A DNA stretch of 64,000 bases from Cokeromyces recurvatus (taxonomy: Eukaryota > Mucoromycota > Mucoromycetes > Mucorales > Mucoraceae): positions 62,001 to 126,000 of the forward strand of contig NW_026251399.1 of NCBI RefSeq assembly GCF_025118155.1, read 5' to 3'. The notes under the pieces were generated by a model, which had not been told where the DNA came from, did not search any database, and saw nothing but the letters and a program-made list of their open reading frames with translations. Below are positions 32,455-44,348 of this stretch, piece by piece (position 1 is the first letter of the stretch; each line of letters opens with the position of its first letter). A program made the position numbers and the translations under genes.

Positions 32455-33336
32455 GCATAGGTCTACAAAACAGGCTTCTCCTCAACCTCGATTCAAATGT
32501 TCCTCCTGCACTAAGCAAATACACGCTTACAAGCTACACACCGCTCTATTTAATACAATAGATACCAATTCCCTTCCTTTCTATCTTATCAATGAAATTC
32601 ATACCCCTTTAACTACTGATAGCAGTAATGATCAACTACATTTTTCCATTTGTCTTCTCAACCTGCCAACGCTCAGCATGAGATCCAAAATCTGAAAAGT
32701 TTACTCCAAGATCAAAATGGTCAGAATAAATTAGGTTCCTCAACCTCCATTGCATTTGCTCCTATTCCTTCTTCACAGTCTACACCCATCTCAACTATAA
32801 ACTTCGCTTTTCCTCCTTGGCGTAATCCCGCCAAAATTACTTACATTAAAAACTTTTTCTCTCGTGATAAACATGAGCACCAAGCTCGTAAAATAGAATT
32901 AACCACTCGCTTTTTCTAGCCCCCCATCGCCTAACTAAGGCCTTATCTTTATTTACTTCTCTATTAAAATCTGACTTTACATTGGTACGATTCGTAACAA
33001 ACTCAAAAAAAAAACTAGGTGTCTACAACGTCTGTACATTAAATAGACACCACCTCACCATCAACGTAGTCGCTTACTTAATACATTTTGACTATGTACT
33101 TGAATTCAAAAATCGATTAGCTAAATTCAAGATTGTCCAAAATACAGAATTTCAACCCCTACAACGGTGATTACCTTCGAGACCTCAAATTTGCCAATTT
33201 ATCCAAAATGGATAACGATAATGAAGCCTTTAGAATCCAACATAACCGCTTATTGAGAGTTCTCTCCAAACTTTGCTCCTCTATCCAAAATGCAGCCGCA
33301 ACATTTTTCTTTAAGAATGGAGATATTTCGTCCTAA
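32455..33336 (+). pseudogene. Relic of a LINE-type retrotransposon ORF1-like gene
   Basis: Four open segments in changing frames read as one decayed protein. 32455-32695 carries RFKCSSCTKQIHAYKLHTAL, a Cys-x2-Cys piece. 32650-32919 is Ser/Gln-rich, then FPPWRNPAKITYIKNFFSRD. About 32911-33170 carries NVVAYLIHFDYVLEFKNRLA, and 33133-33336 carries DNDNEAFRIQHNRLLRVLSK followed by ATFFFKNGDISS. The style (basic, PWR..., a VVALLVHxDY core, a terminal FF segment) recalls the ORF that precedes reverse transcriptase in Mucorales LINE-like elements. That is from memory and unchecked. Base composition is richer in C than in neighbouring genes. At least three frameshifts and several stops show it is inactive. 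Confidence 0.4.
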
Positions 33337-33862
33337 TCTTGTGGTAATTCTACTTTCACTCCACCTCTTCCAATACAGACAGAGTAATTTCTTTTCCTCC
33401 TTGCTCACGTTTGAGTTTACTCTTTTTTTCCTCTTGTCTCTTAGTTCCTTTTCTCCTTTTTTGAACTATGGCAAAGTAGTGTCGGTGTTTAAATATAAAT
33501 TTTAGAAAAGAAGGAAGCGCTATATAAATTACTCAGTTTTCTTCAAAGAATAATAAATGTATGATGATAACAAATGTGTTAGTCTTTTTAAAAAGCGTAT
33601 GAGAATTTCATTATGTTATGCCATTATATAATTCTAGGCTTATATATCTGAAACTTTTTTGTTTTCCTCTTTAGGCTATTTAAGCTTAATATCATATTCT
33701 CGTGATGAGAGTTTTTAAATTTAGCTCCACACAAGTACCGAGCAATAATAGTTGATCATGATTGGATAAACGATATAAGTTTTTTATTTATTTATTTATT
33801 TTTTTTTTCCTGTTTTCTTAGATAAACTCATAATCGTTTTCTTTCCTTTATCTTTCATTAAA

Positions 33863-36800
33863 ATGTCAAGTCCATTAATGGACCTTCATAGCTCGGTTGC
33901 AAGTGAAGACAATTTCAATGCATGTGATTCACCATCAGGTTCTTCTACTTCTGAACCACATGATGATGTTATGAAATCTTCTTTTATCGATCAATCTTTA
34001 TTTTATAAATTAGATCAACTTTCTCCAGATAATCCTTTATATTTTATGCAACAGCAGAATACTTCAAATATGTCAAGTCTTGTGGACCCTCTTTTACCTA
34101 ATTCAACTGAAATGACTTCCACAACAACAACTACAACAACTATAACAGCTCCTACATTTTGGTCAGGAATTAATACTGTAAGAAAAATATAAATAAATAT
34201 AGTATACATGTATATTTTCATTTTGTAAAAGAAGATTAAATTTTGTTGTTTACATTATAGGCTATTCCAAATCTTGCAAAAAATTTTACAGACTATTTAA
34301 CTGGATATTCTATGCAACAACAGTTTAACTTGCAGTAAAATAAGACAAAAAAAAAAGCATTTATTATTTTGTTTATAAACTTTAATAAATCTCTTTTTCT
34401 TAGGCCAATTCAGCAGCAGCAGCAACAACAACAGCAACAACAGCAACAACAGCAACTACAAAAAAATAACAATAATATTACTTCAAATACTTTTCCAGGG
34501 TAAATAAGATAAATTCATTCACATATATTGTATACTTACTTTTTCGTATTATAGGATGCAAATTAGAGTATTAGGTGTACCACAAACAGGGGCAAAGTCT
34601 CGTGTAGAAACACAAATCAAATTATGTATTCAATTAGTTACTGATGATGGCGATAAAGCTCAATGGTGGTCTCATCTTAAATTACCTGAGCATATGGTTG
34701 CCAAGGATAAGTTAAAACGTCAAATCTTAGACGATAAATCAGTTATCATAAATCCTGAAAAAATGCTATTTTTAACTGCTCGTGTTATCTGTGCAAGTGA
34801 CCCTTCTCGAAAAGTAATGACTTGTGTAGGATGCATTCAAAGAGAACGTAAAAGATCACAACGAAGAAAAGAGAATAAAGTCAACATACAAGAAAATACT
34901 GCTTTAGAAGAACAGAAAATATTACTATTCAATTGCTCAGAGATGGTTGATTTTAGTTCAGGAGATACCATTCTTCCAACTCGTATCACATGTTATTGTC
35001 GACACCATAATGAGCGGCTCGGCTTTTGTATTTATTTCGAAATGCATGATCATACTGGGAAACGAGTAGCAACAGGGATGTCACCACCTATAATGATTAC
35101 AGATGACCATAAATCAAATAAAGTCAAGCCAGGAAGAAAACGTCTTCGTACAACAATAGCTAATTCTAATAAATCACCTAATGTTGAAAATCGTCCAGCT
35201 CTTGCTCCAAATTATTTCTCTTCACAACCTTACCATATTCAGCCTAGACCACCTACCTTACAGTCTCCTATGGATTCTCCGATATCAGCATTTTCAGAAA
35301 AACTTATTATGCCACAACCACCACCATTAGAACAGCGGCCTTTATTACAGCGTTTAATTCCCTCTGAAGGCCCTACCTTTGGTGGCGTTGAAGTGACATT
35401 GTTAGGCAGTGGCTTTAGAACCGGTCTCACTTGCATGTTTGGTGATGTTGCTGCTTCTAGTACTCATTATTGGTCTCCTAACACACTTGTCTGTATTTTA
35501 CCTCCGGCTGCAGAAGCTGGCACTGTTGTTGTCTCCTTTAAAGAATATCCACTTGTGGTTGAAAGCCAGGATGTAATGCTTTTCACTTACTATAATGAAA
35601 ATGATCGCGCTCTTATGGAGTTGGCGCTACAAGTGGTTGGACTCAAAATGACTGGCAAAGTAGAAGATGCACGAGAGATTGCCATGCGCATTGTCCAAGG
35701 TGGAAATAATAATAATAATAATAATAATAATAACCAACAACAACAACAACATCAACAAAATAATAATTTAGCCCTAGAACAACATATTATTCAAGTTCTT
35801 GAAATTATGAAGACTTTTAATGATGTAGATTCTTCTGACGTATCATTAGCAAATCCTCAGCAACATACAATGCTTCATTTTGCTGCTATGTTAGGTTTTC
35901 CAAGACTTACCGAGACTCTCATTGAGCTTGGTTGTGATGTTAATGCTGTAGACAAAAATGGATATACAGCTTTGCACTACGCTGTATGGTATGGGCATGA
36001 GGCAGTTGTTCGTTCTTTAATTACAAAAGGTCATGCAGATCCAGATATCATTAATTTATGGAATAAACGGCCATTTGAATTAACTAAATCTGATGCTATT
36101 CGAGCTATTCTCCTTGAAGAGACTCCCTCCGAAGCTGAAGACTATCTTTCTTCAGATGCTCAGAGTGCTGATATCGATACTTCCTTTGATGAAGATGATG
36201 ACAGTAGTGTTTGGTTAAGTGATTGTAAAGAAAGTTTACCATCACAAATGTGGTCGAGCTTTGTATCCTATACATCAACTGATGATGATGATGATGAAGA
36301 AGAAGAAGAAAAGAATGTGAGTCCTACCTCAATTCAATACCTTAGTACTGAAGAAAACAAGGTACATTCAGCAGATGAAATTATGGATGCTGAACCTATT
36401 CATACCATCCCTGATACAAGCGATGATGATGAGCAACCATTAACAAAAGAAATGAGTTGGATGCAGCGTACTCTATCACATTTTCAGCAACCAAGCAATG
36501 ATACCACAAGTTTTCTTCAGAATATTAAAAATAATATGCCCACAAAGACGACTGATCTTAAGAATCTAGCGGATCTCTTACAATTCCCTAGTCCTACAAC
36601 AATGCTTGCCAACATGTTTAGCCAATCACAAAACAACAAGCCAGAAGAACAATTAGCTTGGTATATGGCGTTAGCATACGCAATGGGAGCTCGTAGTTTT
36701 ATTGAACAACAACAAGAGGCTACAGACGAAGAGCCACCAACAAGCAATCAACAGCCCACAATACAAATAGCAAAAAAACGTCGAGATAAGCGATTATTTT

Positions 36801-37020
36801 CGTTCTGGGTTCCTATGTTATGCTGTAAGTAATCTACAAAAAAAAAAAAGGAAAAAAAAAAAAAACTTCTTTATACATATAAAGTAAAACTCACATTTTA
36901 TATATAAATATAGTGATGGTAATTTGGCTTATATTTCAATTTGTGTCATCACATCCTGGTATTATTGATACAATTATTGGTATCTCTGGTTTCAGAAGAC
37001 AATATTTAACAATTCATTGA
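33863..37020 (+). CDS. MGA2: Mga2/Spt23-type membrane-tethered transcription factor
   Basis: Exons 33863-34177, 34261-34334, 34404-34499, 34555-36824 and 36914-37020 encode 953 aa. Order of parts: an acidic/Ser-rich N-terminus, poly-Gln, and a conserved region beginning MQIRVLGVPQTGAKSRVETQ (about 163 on) with Cys and basic residues. A basic patch KPGRKRLRT and an IPT/TIG domain at about 423-510 (IPSEGPTFGGVEVTLLGSGF) come next. Two ankyrin repeats at about 597-665 (HTMLHFAAMLGF, GYTALHYAVWYG) and an acidic linker precede a C-terminal membrane segment that spans the last splice junction (FSFWVPMLCLMVIWLIFQFV). This is the layout of Mga2/Spt23, ER-anchored factors released by proteasomal processing to control OLE1 desaturase and lipid saturation. 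Confidence 0.88.
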
Positions 37021-37489
37021 AAAAAATACCCCTTATAAAATATTTCTCTCTTCTATCTATTTTATTTATAATAAAGGATAACATATGCTTTGAGTAAAAA
37101 AAAAAAAAAAAAAACCAACAACAACAACACCAACAAACTTATATAAAGCGAGTTTAATCAAAAGCGTCTACACTAACATAAGCTAATAGATGTAGAATCT
37201 TTGATGAAATAATAGCATTAAAATTACCACCAAGTATGTATAATAATAAAGCTTCAAGCTATGCTTTTAATAAAGGCTTGCAATGAAAGCTGTTGATGGA
37301 CACATTATTAATTTAAAAGCTTAAGTAGTATTCATAGAGTATATATATTTTGAAAGCAAGCTGGAAGATAAGAGAAGTAGGAATTGTGCATATCAAGTGT
37401 TAGCACAAGAGAAAATCAGCATGGCTTAGAAAGCACGCTATCGAATAACAAAATAGGATAGAATTTAAAACACTAACATGGTTGTAATC

Positions 37490-37522
<33 letters not shown>

Positions 37523-37685
37523 AGTTATGAATTGTTTTCCAAGACATCAATGACAGAATGTTGTTATTGTGTTAAAAAGCAGTCATTTTTTAAAAGCCAC
37601 ACTATTAAAAAAAACAATAAAAAAAACGTTACGAGCATTTTCTCTCTCTCCCTTTTTTTTTTTATTGTTACAGTCTAAGAAAGCA
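37021..37685. other. Intergenic between Mga2-type and Srp40 genes
   Basis: AT-rich spacer with poly-A runs (37097-37115, 37491-37520) and a CT-rich patch just before the Srp40 start. No gene supported. Confidence 0.5.
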
Positions 37686-39514
37686 ATGCCTTCTACACTT
37701 GATTCTCTTGTTTACAAATATCTCATTGAAAATGGGCAAACTGAGGCTGCTAAAATTTTAAAAGAGAAAAACCCTTCTGTAAGTACTATTATAATATAAA
37801 TATAAAATATTCCCTGAGAACAAATTTATTTATGTATGTTTTTTTCTATTAGATTGATAAAGTGAAGACAAAGAAAAATTTAGCTACCATTTTTGAACAA
37901 TTTCAATCCAAGTAAGGATATATATATATATGTGTGTGTGTGTGTGGAAGTAGTGTTTTTTAACTATTTTATATAGAAATGAATCAAGTAGTGACAGTTC
38001 ATCTGATGAAGAGAAGGATGTTGAAATGAAGGATTCATCAGATAATGATGATGATTCTTCTAGCAGTTCTTCTAGCAGTTCTTCCGATAGCTCTTCCGAT
38101 AGCTCTTCCGATAGCTCTTCCGATAGCTCTTCCGATAGTTCTTCTGATAGCTCTTCTGATAGTTCTTCTGATAGTTCTTCCGACAGCTCTGATAGTGATG
38201 ATAGTGATGACAGTGATGACAGTGATGATTCAATGGATGTTGACGAAAAGAAGGAAGAATCCAGCAGCTCATCATCTAGCAGTGAATCTTCTGACGAAGA
38301 AGAAAAGAAAGAATCCAATAGTTCTAATAGCTCATCATCAAGTAGCGATTCTTCTGATGATGAAGAAAAGAAGGAAGAATCTAGCAGTTCTTCTAGCAGC
38401 AGTGAATCATCATCTGATGAAGAAGAATCTGATTCTAGTAGCAGTAGCAGCTCTGAATCTGACAGTGATTCTGAATCATCTGATGAAGAAGAAAAGGTAG
38501 AAAAAAAGAGTGAGTCTGAAACTAGTTCTAGTTCTAGCTCCAGTAGTGAATCTAGCTCTAGCTCTAGCAGTGAATCTAGCTCTAGCTCTAGCAGTGAATC
38601 TGAATCTAGTTCTAGCAGTGAATCTGAATCTAGTTCTAGCAGTGAATCTGAATCTAGCTCTAGCAGTGAATCTGAATCTAGTTCTAGTGACTCTGACTCT
38701 AGCAGCGACTCTGACTCTAGTTCCAGCGACTCTGACTCTAGTTCCAGCGACTCTGACTCTAGTTCCAGCGACTCTGACTCTAGTTCCAGCGACTCTGACT
38801 CTAGCAGCGATTCCGAGTCTAGTAGTGATTCTGACTCTAGCAGCGACTCTGATTCTGAAGATAGTGATTCCGACTCTAGCAGTGACTCTGATTCTGAAGA
38901 TAGTGACTCTGATTCTACTAAGAGTTCTAAGAGTTCTAAGTCTAGTAGCTCATCCTCATCTAGCAATAGTTCCGACTCTAATAGCTCAAGTAGTAATGCT
39001 GATACAGATATTACCATGGTTGATGCTAGTAACTCTCCTAAACGTAAAGCAGAAGATGCTGCTGAAAATGAACCATCACCTAAGAAAGCTAATAGGTAAT
39101 TATAAAAAACTTTTTTTTTTTTTACCCATAAAACATAGCTTTATTTTTTTTTGCATATATTATAAAACACAACATCACATGTCTACATATACTCTTACCC
39201 TAATAACTTGAATAAAAAAAACATTTTATCTAATTAAAATTAATAGTATTAAAAAAGAAAAGAAACCTCGTAAACAAGGTACACCTTTTCAAAGAGTCAA
39301 GCCTGAAGAAGTAGAGTTTTTAGATGATCGATTAAAAGATAACTCATATGAAGCCAAAGGAGGTTCTGATGTAAATTCATATGGATGGAAAGCATCTCAA
39401 GATTTAATTAAGGTTCGTGGAGATCGATTTAGAGCCGAGAAAAATAAAAAGAAGAGGGGATCCTATCGTGGCGGACAAATTACCTTTGAAAGTCATAGTA
39501 TCAAATTTGAGTAA
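37686..39514 (+). CDS. SRP40: Nopp140/Srp40 nucleolar phosphoprotein
   Basis: Exons 37686-37778, 37853-37911, 37977-39095 and 39247-39514 give 512 aa. The N-terminus is a LisH motif (LDSLVYKYLIENGQTEAAKI). The middle is about 350 residues of Ser/Asp/Glu repeats (SSSDSSSD, SSSSESES) that are ideal CK2 sites. The C-terminus is the SRP40_C domain: KQGTPFQRVKPEEVEFLDDR, then GSDVNSYGWKASQDLIKVRG and RGGQITFESHSIKF. The family chaperones snoRNPs between Cajal bodies and nucleoli and supports Pol I transcription. Only one alternating acidic-serine block is present, without the Lys/Pro/Ala linkers of animal Nopp140, as in yeast Srp40. The repeat also makes long open antisense frames, which are not genes. 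Confidence 0.92.
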
Positions 39515-41272
39515 ATTATTATAGAATAAATTATAATAGTAACACTACTTTTTGCATAATGTGTGTACAAGATTAAAGTGCTGATAAGCAGATGATTATT
39601 TTGTGAATTCATCTTTTTTTTTCAATTAAAAAATAAAATAAAATAAAAAATTACTTGTAACAAAGACTGCTAGAGAATAGATATAACAGGATACTATGTA
39701 ACAGTCTTTGTATAAAGAGACAATATCTTTGAATTGTTTAATGATACATTGAAGTACTTGTACATTATTTAATCATTACTGTGAAGAAAGAAGAAGAAGA
39801 AAAAAAAAACTAGTATTAAATCATCTAACTAGTTGATTATTGGTTCAAAGTATAAAATCAAACAATAAGTATACTTAGTGTCTATAGTCATAAATAATCA
39901 AGAGGTCAGGCTTCCAAAACAATAGCATGCAAGAATATATGGAATCCCTGATAATGCATTTAAGCCAACAATTCTTTTGAGCTACATGAAAGAAGAAACC
40001 TCATTCAGAAAAACTCTAAAGAGATATCGAATGCTAAATAAGTCAAAAGTACTTTTTGAATATTGAATATCAAATTGTAACACTATAATGCAAGTTTAAC
40101 TAAAACTTTAAAATACTAATTGTTTGAACAATGACTCTTAGTCTTAGCGTATCATTGAGAAGTATGTTCAAGCATAAAAAAGAATCCAAAATATGAATGC
40201 TTTAAATAGGAGTAACAAAGGGCATTCTTTCCCTCCACAATTCATTATTTCATTTCCATCAAATATTCTTCATAAAAAAAAAAGATTACAACATGTATAG
40301 TAAATTAAAAATAGTTAGTAAAAAAGAAATACAAATTAAACAAATGACTAATGCTAATTGAAACTATTTATTTTTATAAATTGGGGAAAAGGCAAAGTGA
40401 AAATTAAAATTTATAAATCCTATTCTTTGATAAAAAAAAAACATAGTTGTCGGTTTCTACGAAGGCTATTTAGTGGGATATTTAAACTTAGTTCATATCA
40501 ATAGCACAAGCTCACTAAAGCCCATTTTATACAAGAAAAAAAACATCAGCTTGCATTCTTTCGTATACACATACCTATAACTATTGCTATATCCTCGACA
40601 TGTTATTTCAATAACTTTCAAAATCAATTTCTAGATTAGTACATTGGATACTTTTACAGCAAATGTTATAGTTCATTGACCTGACACAACATAATATGAC
40701 TATCGGGCTACAACCATTGTTATCAATATTATTTAGCTGCAAACAAATTAGATCTGATATATGCACTCCCATTTACTTTCTCCCCCCCCTTTTTTTTCCC
40801 TCCACATTTATTACCCTTGTGCCCAAAAGGGGTTGTTGTTTTTTATATTTATATACTTTCTATCTATTGAGCTGGTCTAGGTAAGAAGTTTGATGAATAA
40901 AATAATTATACTCAATCTGAATATATTCACAATAAAAGTCTGCTAGTTGGATTCTGTGAACTTGCTGACTGAAAATTTCTTAATCGCTGGTTAAATTTTT
41001 TATTATGCACAAAAATTACCGCCAAATGGAACATAATATGTCCTTTTTACTTTTTATTAAGCAAATTTATTATATGTGTAACTTATAATTGTGTATGTGC
41101 GCATGACTTACTTTTTTTTCCGGAGCTTTTAATTATTAAAAAGGGCTGCTATACAACAACGTATTTTCTCCTTTCCCCCCTTTTTTTTTCTTTCTTTCTT
41201 TATTCCTTTCTCTTTCTTCTCTCTCTCTCTCTTTTTTTATTGTTGTTTTTTATTTTTATTTTTATTTTTTAT
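39515..41272. other. Intergenic, no gene seen
   Basis: 1.76 kb with T-rich and CT-rich tracts near the right end (41161-41240), typical of a fungal promoter for the CCCH gene. Scattered short frames show no domain. Confidence 0.5.
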
Positions 41273-42503
41273 ATGACAGACCAAAACTTGACATTTTATC
41301 CTTCTTCTTCTCCTGATTTCGCACTTGACTTACTTTCAAAAAGTTCACCTTCACAACTTCAGCAGCATAAAAGGACAACAACACGTACATCAGATTCTTC
41401 TTTTTTCCAAAACAATAATAAAAGTAATCATTATTCAATTCCTAATAATATGATTAAACGTAAGTAATTTCTTCTCTTTCTCTATTTTATTTTTAATTTT
41501 TTTTTTGTTAGTTTCCAACTTATCTCATGTTCCCTGCAAGTTTTATAAACAAGGTACTTGTACAGCAGGAACTAATTGTACATTTTCCCACAACTCAGAT
41601 CTTTCTTCGGAAGCAGCAGTCTGTAAATATTTTATAAAGGGGAATTGTAAATTTGGTACAAAATGTGCGTTATTACATACTATGTCATCTTACAACCGTT
41701 ATTTGTTATCTACTTCTCCTCCTCCTATAATAAGAAAAAAAACGAATACAGCAGATCAAATCATGATGCCTAACGCTTTTTCTCCTCATCAGCAGCATTC
41801 TTATCTTCATGATTTTGCTACTGGAACATCTGCTCCACCTGCTATTTCATTTTTTCAGAATTTTCATGCTGCTGCTACACAACATCATCCTAATAATACA
41901 AATACTGGCTTGCTGCCACGTGAAACATCTACTCACGATCCGTCATTATATAATAATAACAACCATCGATTATCATCTTCGGTTAGAAATAGCAGTACTT
42001 TCTATCCTAATAATGACTATTTTTTGAATGACTCATCTGTTATGCTTCCTTCCTCATTAAATGATTTATTTACTCCTACCAATGATCTGGGGGGAGGAAG
42101 AGGAAATCAACAGCGACAGCCCTCTTATTATCACGATCAATTCTCTACTTTAACAAATAATAGTAGTAGGATATCTCATTGGAAAGCATCTTCTTCTATT
42201 AAAAAACCATCTAGTACATTGGATGACGAAATAGACAGATTAATAGAAGGTACAGCGGCTATTAATATTCCTAATAATAATAGTAGTGTAAGTGATGGTA
42301 GTAGTGGTGGTAGTAGTAGTTATTTATTTTCTCCACCAGAAGATCCTATCTGTAAATTACCTTCTTTTTATCCACAACAAGAAGATGAAGAAGTTCAATT
42401 CTTTATGGAAGAAATCATTAATGATCACGAGATACATGATAACAAAAGTAATCATAACACACCTTATGCTTTTCCTTCACTTGTTAGTTTACCCAGTATA
42501 TAA
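41273..42503 (+). CDS. Tandem CCCH zinc-finger protein (Lee1-like)
   Basis: Two exons (41273-41459, 41512-42503) encode 392 aa. After a 62-residue Ser/Asn-rich N-terminus, two adjacent CCCH fingers of the C-x7-C-x5-C-x3-H type appear: PCKFYKQGTCTAGTNCTFSH and VCKYFIKGNCKFGTKCALLH. The rest is low-complexity Asn/Ser/His/Pro sequence ending in an acidic segment. This arrangement, two fingers near the N-terminus with FKQG/FIKGNCKFG spacing, occurs in fungal Lee1-type proteins and in RNA-binding CCCH factors. The biological role is not established from sequence. A CT-rich run precedes the start, and the neighbouring HP1-like gene converges on it. Confidence 0.85.
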
Positions 42504-42707
42504 AAAAAGAAAAAAAAAGAAAAAAAAATAGTATTTATTCTCTCGTTTAATGAAAAAAAAAAGTTGTTCTTACATATAATGTTTAAAAAATAAAAAAATA
42601 AAGAATATTCTCCTTTATATATCACAAGATACAAATAGATGATGAGCGTAATAATAGTTATGTACAAGTGGACTCTTTTCATGCTTTCTTCTATATATAG
42701 AATTCAT

Positions 42708-43200
42708 CTAGTCTTCATCGAAGATTTCATTAAAAATGGCAAATTGTTCAAAATATTCAATCATCTACACGAGAGTTAATAAATAAATAAATAAATAGAC
42801 AAACCAGTTTATCCGCTCATTTTTTTTTTTTTTTTTTTTTTTACTTACTTTTTGTGGGCATTTTAAATAAACTTCTGAAGAATGATGAACAGTTCTATAT
42901 CCATTTTTCCTAAATAAACAAATTATTTTACATGTACATTTATTTATTTATTTTTCGTTTACCATCGAATATATACGATAAGGCCAGGAATCTTTGATCT
43001 TTCTACATAGTCAATCGAGGCAACCTCTGATTCCCAATCTTCTACTGTATTCGTATAGTTAAATACAGCTTCCTCCAGACCTGGATCTTGTTTTGGTAGT
43101 TGGTATCGTTTTAGTGTCTTATTCGCTATATCGTTTTTGTAATTCTTTACTGATGATGGCCATTCACTAAATTCTTCATTTTAATACTATACTATACATG

Positions 43201-43237
<37 letters not shown>

Positions 43238-43448
43238 TTGTAAATTATGTATGTTTCCTTACGATTCCATCTTTTCTTTCGTTTCCCATGTGCTATCATC
43301 AACATCGCAACCAACCCATTTTACATGATATCGTTTTTCTCCTTCCTAATTATAGCTTATGAGTAGTCTTGGGTAATGCTTAAAGATAAAATAAAGTTAC
43401 ACTACTAGTTCTCTCTCCTATAATGTATTCTGGATAATCTTCTATCAT
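42708..43448 (-). CDS. Compact HP1/Swi6-like chromodomain protein
   Basis: Five small exons on the minus strand (43401-43448, 43263-43345, 42963-43166, 42849-42909, 42708-42764) join to only 150 aa. Residues about 4-45 form a chromodomain (EYIIGERTSSEGEKRYHVKW, then DDSTWETKEKM), with aromatic cage candidates Tyr, Trp and Trp. The C-terminal third is a chromoshadow domain (IPGLIVYIRWKNGYRTVHHS, then VYLKCPQKMIEYFEQFAIF), the dimerisation module of HP1/Swi6. The hinge is short (about 45 residues). It should bind H3K9-methylated chromatin. The exon 3 acceptor (AATTTAG at 43167-43173) is the only one keeping the frame. No single exon is long enough to be conspicuous. It is divergent from bL28m. 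Confidence 0.82.
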
Positions 43449-43682
43449 TAAGCAGGAAAAAAAAATATATATACTTAATTGAACAGCATAATTTGTTTCT
43501 TTTTCTTTCCTTTCCTTTTCTTTTTTTTTTTTTTTTTTTTTTTCAAGTTAATAAAAAGTCACCATCGTGACTTGAAATATACTATTATAGGCGAAAACCA
43601 AAAAAAAAGGGGGGTATTCCTCTGCCCCGGAAAAACTAACACGTTTCATTTTATTTTATTTTATTTTATTTTTTAATTATAA
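43449..43682. promoter_or_regulatory. Divergent promoter HP1-like/bL28m
   Basis: 234 bp between starts. It contains a long CT/T tract (43497-43543) and a (TTTTA)n run just upstream of the ribosomal protein start. Confidence 0.45.
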
Positions 43683-44096
43683 ATGTTATCTGCACAACCA
43701 GCTTATGCACTTGCTAGAGCAACCTTCAAACGAGCTCAAAGAGGATTATTTGGTGGGAAACATATTCAATTCGGTAACAATAATCCATTTTCAAAGAAAA
43801 AGACAAGACGTAACTGGTTACCCAATGTACAAAACAAGAAATTATACTCTGAATCACTTTCCAAATTCATTGAAGTCAAAGTGACGACAGCTGTTATGCG
43901 TACAATTGATAAAAAGGGTGGATTAGATAAATATTTGCTGGAAACGAGGGATAAGAATTTATTTAGTGAAAAGGCTTTGGAGTTAAAATCAAAAATCCTT
44001 CAACATAACAAGAGGCAGGCTGATAAAAAGAAAGTAGTCAATGATATTATATCTACACCAGCAGAAGCTACAACAACAACAGCAACAACTGCTTAA
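43683..44096 (+). CDS. MRPL24: Mitochondrial large-subunit ribosomal protein bL28m
   Basis: A single-exon protein of 137 aa. The L28 signature is present: GGKHIQFGNNNPFSKKKTRR, then NWLPNVQNKKLYSESL, then KVTTAVMRTIDKKGGLDKYL. This matches bL28 (yeast Mrpl24), including the FSkkKTRRxWxPNVq core and the GGLDxYLL end. The N-terminus (MLSAQPAYALARATFKRAQR) is an amphipathic mitochondrial presequence. A Thr/Ala-rich tail ends the protein. It belongs to the mitochondrial large subunit. Confidence 0.9.
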   Translation: MLSAQPAYALARATFKRAQRGLFGGKHIQFGNNNPFSKKKTRRNWLPNVQNKKLYSESLSKFIEVKVTTAVMRTIDKKGGLDKYLLETRDKNLFSEKALELKSKILQHNKRQADKKKVVNDIISTPAEATTTTATTA

Positions 44097-44261
44097 TCTA
44101 TATATATGTATAAAAAAAAGAGAAAGGAAAAAAAAAAGAAAAAAGCTTCCCCCTCCAAGATCAGATTCATTTTATTTATATACATTTGTAAAATAGTGTG
44201 ATAATAAAACTATTCATGTTGACATGTGTTGTGACTTATTCATCATTTACTATTTTTTTTC

Positions 44262-44293
<32 letters not shown>

Positions 44294-44348
44294 ATTTCTA
44301 TTTCTATTTCTATTTCTAATTCTTTTTCTTTTTTATTTTGATTACCTT

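Noticed and set aside
37884..39017. 377-codon Leu/Glu/Ser-rich frame on the minus strand and similar plus-strand frames
   Set aside because: They are antisense or shifted readings of the Ser/Asp repeats of the Srp40 gene; the repeat simply lacks stops in other frames.
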